Below are positions 34,238-37,669 of a stretch of 37,669 nucleotides of DNA, piece after piece. The position numbers and the translations under genes were made by a program. Origin of the DNA: Candidatus Aminicenantota bacterium. GTDB lineage: Bacteria > Acidobacteriota > Aminicenantia > Aminicenantales > Aminicenantaceae. Location of the stretch: NCBI GenBank assembly GCA_030614685.1, contig JAUWTO010000008.1, positions 1 through 37,669 of the forward strand. Direction: 5' to 3'. Position 1 is the first letter of the stretch. Each line of letters begins with the position of its first letter. Under the pieces are notes generated by a model that did no database searches, had not been told where the DNA came from, and saw only the letters and a list, made by a program, of their open reading frames with translations.

Positions 34238-34724
34238 CGATCACTCCCTGTGCGGATCGGGCTGTCTTTTTCTTGAACAGCGAGATACCTATGATCCCCC
34301 CCAAGGCCCCCAGGGCAGAGAAGACCACGATATTGATGAAGAGCTCCAACATCATGAAGGGAACAGAAGACTCCAGGCCCTCGCCCCGCATCATTGATTC
34401 CCAGAATTCGGGCATCTGATCCGCATACTCGGAAGCCCAATCCATCATACTGCGGGCAATGGCATTGTCCAACGGAGCCAGGGGGATGCTGATCAAGAAA
34501 GCGATGACCGCTGCCACCATACCAGAAAAAATGCCAACAATGGCCCCGTCCCCGGATCTCAAATCCACGGGCGAGTCTTTTCGCAAGAAGTATGCGGCGA
34601 CCGCGCCCCCCCCCACTAGCCAGAGGCAGCAGAAACAATTGACGAGAGGGATCCCCGTAAGGATGCCTGCGAGCGCCCCGCCGATTAGAGCGGGCACGAA
34701 CATTCCCGGTCTTTGATTGTTCAT
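34185..34724 (-). CDS. Small integral membrane protein of unknown function
   Basis: A 179-aa protein with about four hydrophobic segments, near residues 8-28, 32-47, 60-82 and 122-150. The start PALIGGALAGILTGIPLVNC with a following FCCLWLVGGGAVAAY is a pattern seen in a loose group of uncharacterised membrane proteins. The C-terminal 30 residues are charged and are encoded in the overlap with the lipid kinase gene. GGAG lies 8 nt before ATG 34724. It is co-oriented and overlapping with the kinase, so the two are probably co-translated; a lipid-related role is only a guess. Confidence 0.75.
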   Translation of the reverse strand: MNNQRPGMFVPALIGGALAGILTGIPLVNCFCCLWLVGGGAVAAYFLRKDSPVDLRSGDGAIVGIFSGMVAAVIAFLISIPLAPLDNAIARSMMDWASEYADQMPEFWESMMRGEGLESSVPFMMLELFINIVVFSALGALGGIIGISLFKKKTARSAQGVIDVPKDQVDTETSDNHQS

Positions 34725-34771
34725 AAAGCGTGCTCCAGCAGGATTTGTTCTATTCTATTGTTTCATCAGGG

Positions 34772-35287
34772 TCATTTCAAGGAAAATATTTTGGGAGGCC
34801 TCTGCAGGAGATCCGTCAGGCCCGGGACTAGGTAGAAGGGGAGGATGAGGCCCCAGGAGATCCCCAGGGCCAATCGGACTGGGGAGGGAGTAGGCCACAC
34901 CCGGAACATGTTGCCAAAAGTGTCCAGAGCTATGGGCAGGGTGAAGAATACAAAGGTCCGCGGCCGAGGCAGCCTCAGGGGCCAGGTCGCGAGCCAGGGG
35001 AAAAGGCAGCTTCCCACAAAAAATCCCAGGTATATGCCCAGACAGCGGGCGCATACGGCCATGGGGTGGCCGAATATATGCAGGCAGCGGGAATCGATCT
35101 GATGGCACGTGGGGGCGAAGGCGGCGTACACCAGAGAATCCCACGGAGATTGGATCGACCTGAGATAGGGAGCCAGGACCAAAAGGGCGATCCACACCGA
35201 TATGCTGGTCAGCATCCCCGCGAGCACGAATCTGACGGCCCGCTGTGAGGCGGCCCTGTGATGCCCTCTTGACTGAGGAAGATCCAT
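34772..35287 (-). CDS. DUF2085 family membrane protein
   Basis: A 171-aa membrane protein with the DUF2085 hallmark CHQIDSRCLHIFGHPMAVCARC, a His/Cys-rich segment that looks metal-binding, followed by GIYLGFFVGSCLFPW. Four hydrophobic stretches are visible (around residues 20-42, 95-115, 120-135 and 145-162). I chose ATG 35287, which has AGAGGA upstream, rather than the ORF-track GTG 35308. The biological role of DUF2085 proteins is unknown to me. It heads the minus-strand run with the small membrane protein and lipid kinase. Confidence 0.82.
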   Translation of the reverse strand: MDLPQSRGHHRAASQRAVRFVLAGMLTSISVWIALLVLAPYLRSIQSPWDSLVYAAFAPTCHQIDSRCLHIFGHPMAVCARCLGIYLGFFVGSCLFPWLATWPLRLPRPRTFVFFTLPIALDTFGNMFRVWPTPSPVRLALGISWGLILPFYLVPGLTDLLQRPPKIFSLK

Positions 35288-35547
35288 GCCGTCCTCTGAA
35301 TTATGCACGGCCCTAGGCTAGGCCATGCCTCCTTGCTTGTCAAGGCGTCCTGTCCCGCCCCCTCCTGTGTTGCCACCCTGCCGTGAGCTTGAAGTCGTTA
35401 ACAATACGCTTATCCCCCCCTGTGTACTCACCCTATCATAGGCAAAATGTAATGAGTAACCTGCCACCCTCTCCACGCTATTGTTTATCCAGCGGTTTAT
35501 CCGCTACTTGATCCTGGGCGACAGATGATTGTCTCGGGGAAAATTAT
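35288..35547. other. Gene-free region between DUF2085 and TPR genes
   Basis: Together with the promoter and leader to 35617 this is a 330-bp intergenic region separating divergent genes. It holds the C-rich repeat pair at 35.36-35.43 kb and no convincing small ORF. I see no RNA gene in it. Confidence 0.5.
35359..35434. repeat. Second C-rich repeat patch, related to the one at 11.5 kb
   Basis: CCTGTGTTGCCACCCT (35364-35379) and CCTGTGTACTCACCCT (35419-35434) match at 13 of 16 positions with a 55-bp period. Both are preceded by a C-run, and the first is followed by GCCGTGAGC. The same order (C-run, TGTNT, CACCCT, CCGTNNGC) appears in the 11.5-kb copies. Confidence 0.5.
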
Positions 35548-35577
35548 TTGACAGGGAATGAAAGGAAAGTGTAAATT
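35548..35577 (+). promoter_or_regulatory. Sigma70-type promoter for the TPR protein gene
   Basis: A perfect -35 TTGACA (35548-35553) is followed after 18 bp by TAAATT (35572-35577), with TG just before it. The start would be about 30 bases upstream of the ATG at 35618, with GGAGG between. Confidence 0.5.
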
Positions 35578-35617
35578 GGACTTGTCGTTATACATACACT
35601 CATAGTCGGAGGTGAAG

Positions 35618-37453
35618 ATGCGAAACATACGATGGGCAATGGCCCTGTTGGGGATCTTGGTTATATGTGTATCCACTGCACCGCTCTATTCGCAGTCTGA
35701 AGGAGGCGGCGCGATCTTCGAAAAAAACAAGGCCAGCGTGATCTTTGTAATGGTTCAGGACGAAGATAAGATGGAGATCACTCGGGGCACGGGATTCGTG
35801 ATCGGACAAAACCTCATGCTCACGAATTACCACCTGATCAGTGAAGCCAAGAACGCAGAGGGACTTGATATATACGGCAAAAAAGTCAAGATCGAGGGCA
35901 TCATCTCGTTTGATAAGGCCAGCGACCTTGCCATCGTCGCGATCAAGAGCAAAGCACCGACGCTCACGCCTGCAGGATTCGAGACCGTTAAATTCGGCAG
36001 CCAACTGTATGCCATCGGATGCAACGAGGCTGGGCAGATCCAGGCGTATACGGGGAAGATCATCAACCTGGCGGAATACGGCACCGGCAAACAGGTGGCG
36101 GACACCAGCATCACAGCTCCTGAAACGGCTACTGGAGCACCGGTCTTCGATGAAAACGGCGTGGTCGTGGGCATCCTGACGTTCGTCGAATCATCATCCA
36201 AATTCGTGCTTCCCGGCAGCCTCAGCAGCACCCTGAGTGCTACGGGCAAGGCCGTCAAATTCAAACGCCAGGACCCAGTGGATTACTTCAAGACCGAGGA
36301 AGGAATCTTCCTGGCCTCCCGCTTGTTTGGAGCCGTAGCGAGCACGAGCAAGGCCGCCAAGTATCTCAAGGAGTACTTGAAGTTCAAACCGGATGACCTG
36401 CCGACCTACAAGCTGTTGGCCCAGATCGAGAGCAAGCAGCGGAACTTTACCGCCGCCGTCGCGTCCTATAAAAAAATCCAGGAGCTCGACCCCAGTGATG
36501 CCAGCGCCTATTTTGGCTTAGGCCAGGTGTATATCAACATGATGAAATGGACCGACGCGGTGGCGCCATTGGAACGCGCCGTGCAGATGGATCCGCAGAA
36601 TATGGAGGCGTTCCATCTGATCGGACGGGCCTACTGGGAACAGAGGATTTTTGACAAGGCAGCGGCCGCCTATGAAAAATTCCTGGCGACCGAACCCCAA
36701 ACCCCCGGAGAAAGCCATTTCGAGCTGGCTGAATGCTACATGGAACTGGAGCGCTATCCGGATGCGGTGCGCTTGTTCCAGAGGGCAGCAGAAATTGATC
36801 CGCAGAGCGTTCACAAAAACTCCAAGCTGGCCCAGGCACTGGAAAAGGCCGCCATGTATGATGAGGCTTCTGCAAAGTACGAAGAGCTTGCTCAAATGAG
36901 CCCGAACGACGCGAAGATCTACCTCAACATCATCGTTCGCATGTATGACGAGGCCAAGATGCCCGAGAAAGCCCTGGAAGCGGCACAGAAGATGGTCGAT
37001 CAGGACCCCAATAATGCGGAGGCCTATTACAACCTGGGGATCATGTTCTCCAACCAGAAAAAATACCAGGAAGCCATCGGTGCGTTGAACAAGGCCATAG
37101 AGCTGAATCCGGGGTTAGACTTCGCCTATCTCAACCTGGGCAACATCTATTACCAGATGAAAAACTACAAGGAGGCAATACCGGTCTTTCAAAAGCTGGT
37201 CGAAATAGTTCCGGATAATTCTCAGGGATGGCTCTTCCTGGGCATCTGCAATATGCAGCTGAAAAGATGGTCACCCGCTGTGGAGCCTCTGCTCAAGGTC
37301 ATCGAACTCGAACCGCAGAACGGGAATGCTCATTACAACCTCGCCATCGCGTACCTGAATCTCAAAGATTATGCCAGCGCGCGGGAAGTCTACAACAATC
37401 TCAAGAATCTTGATCCCACTCTGGCCGAGCGGCTGAGCAAACACATCAGGTAA
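35618..37453 (+). CDS. Exported protein: degenerate trypsin-like domain plus about ten TPR repeats
   Basis: A 611-aa protein. Start ATG 35618 is chosen because GGAGG sits 5 nt upstream and overlaps the ORF-track GTG at 35612. Residues 1-24 form a signal peptide ending LYSQ. Residues about 30-205 look like the HtrA/trypsin fold: the His in LTNYHLI and the Asp in ASDLAIVAI are kept. Where active enzymes have NSGSP or NSGGP, this one reads ATGAPVF, with Thr at the serine position. It is therefore probably an inactive protease fold used for binding. About residues 240-605 hold around ten TPR units (for example AEAYYNLGIMFSNQKKYQEA), a peptide- or protein-docking solenoid. Likely periplasmic. It has its own promoter. 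Confidence 0.83.
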   Translation: MRNIRWAMALLGILVICVSTAPLYSQSEGGGAIFEKNKASVIFVMVQDEDKMEITRGTGFVIGQNLMLTNYHLISEAKNAEGLDIYGKKVKIEGIISFDKASDLAIVAIKSKAPTLTPAGFETVKFGSQLYAIGCNEAGQIQAYTGKIINLAEYGTGKQVADTSITAPETATGAPVFDENGVVVGILTFVESSSKFVLPGSLSSTLSATGKAVKFKRQDPVDYFKTEEGIFLASRLFGAVASTSKAAKYLKEYLKFKPDDLPTYKLLAQIESKQRNFTAAVASYKKIQELDPSDASAYFGLGQVYINMMKWTDAVAPLERAVQMDPQNMEAFHLIGRAYWEQRIFDKAAAAYEKFLATEPQTPGESHFELAECYMELERYPDAVRLFQRAAEIDPQSVHKNSKLAQALEKAAMYDEASAKYEELAQMSPNDAKIYLNIIVRMYDEAKMPEKALEAAQKMVDQDPNNAEAYYNLGIMFSNQKKYQEAIGALNKAIELNPGLDFAYLNLGNIYYQMKNYKEAIPVFQKLVEIVPDNSQGWLFLGICNMQLKRWSPAVEPLLKVIELEPQNGNAHYNLAIAYLNLKDYASAREVYNNLKNLDPTLAERLSKHIR

Positions 37454-37624
37454 CAGGCCACGACTGAGATCCGGGTAACCCGTACCCAACGGTTGATCAT
37501 CATGCCTTGAGGTCCTGTCCTCCGTATTGCTTAGTACGCTGCCGCAAAAAAACGCGACATCAGGGGCCATACGGGAGGCGCTGAACCACTTACGCCATCC
37601 GAAAGCCGCATACAGGGAATCGTA

Positions 37625-37669
37625 ATGGACAAAGGGAGACTGTTTCAGAAGCTCAGGCAGGAGTATGTA
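37625..37669 (+). CDS. Start of a further gene, 3'-truncated by window end
   Basis: ATG 37625 preceded by AGGGAA about 6 nt upstream opens a frame reading MDKGRLFQKLRQEYV to the end of the window. Fifteen codons are too few to name a family. It could be chance. Confidence 0.3.
   Translation, partial: MDKGRLFQKLRQEYV

Noticed and set aside
37454-37624. tRNA-like or terminator sequence after the TPR gene
   Set aside because: Short GGGTA/TACCC pairings occur but no cloverleaf and no stem followed by a T-run could be built.

Overview
The window reads as a chromosome segment of a GC-rich, anaerobic, Gram-negative bacterium, most likely a sulfate- or sulfur-metabolising member of the Desulfobacterota (former Deltaproteobacteria). 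The main evidence is a true DsrC (both C-terminal redox cysteines) next to a NarI/TmcC/DsrM-type membrane cytochrome b and a DsrK/TmcB/HdrD-type iron-sulfur protein. An outer-membrane patatin/BamA-type protein, PilT and an HrcA-GrpE-DnaK-DnaJ operon fit the same assignment.

Layout from left to right. (1) 1-2.7 kb: a GH127 (DUF1680) beta-L-arabinofuranosidase-like gene interrupted by one in-frame TAG, then a NamZ-like (DUF1343) exo-muramidase. (2) 2.9-3.2 kb: a chimeric remnant joining the start of a phoB-like gene to the end of phoU. (3) 3.2-5.6 kb: dsrC, membrane cytochrome and DsrK/TmcB-like operon. (4) 5.7-7.9 kb: convergent cysteine synthase and cysteine desulfurase. (5) 8.1-11.1 kb: N-acyl-D-amino-acid deacylase with a second in-frame TAG, a cupin and an alpha/alpha-toroid protein. 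(6) 11.1-16.4 kb: a small unknown gene, a C-rich repeat patch, folK, a long KamA-family radical SAM protein and a patatin/BamA fusion. (7) 16.4-21.9 kb: yraN and cysS on the minus strand, then lysine-ketoglutarate reductase, saccharopine dehydrogenase and an AmmeMemoRadiSam B/MEMO protein. (8) 22.0-26.7 kb: hrcA-grpE-dnaK-dnaJ, where DnaK lacks the lid, followed by a collapsed rsmE. (9) 26.7-33.2 kb: Ser/Thr kinase, branched-chain aminotransferase, pilT-alaS, lytic transglycosylase. (10) 33.3-35.3 kb, minus strand: YegS-like lipid kinase, small membrane protein, DUF2085 protein. (11) 35.3-37.7 kb: an intergenic region with a second C-rich repeat patch and a good promoter, a degenerate trypsin-fold/TPR protein, and the start of a further gene.

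Two themes stand out. First, deletion scars (the phoB/phoU chimera and the rsmE remnant) lie among otherwise intact, tightly packed genes, which suggests genome erosion such as occurs in host-associated bacteria. Second, two otherwise intact genes are each broken by exactly one TAG and by no TAA, TGA or frameshift, while TAG is rare as a normal terminator here (hrcA and the cysteine desulfurase among about 32 intact genes). That could be amber readthrough (for example pyrrolysine insertion, known in some deltaproteobacterial symbionts), early pseudogenisation or sequencing error; the window alone cannot decide. A degenerate C-rich repeat with a period of about 52-55 bp, found at two distant intergenic sites, is the clearest structure not explained by genes.
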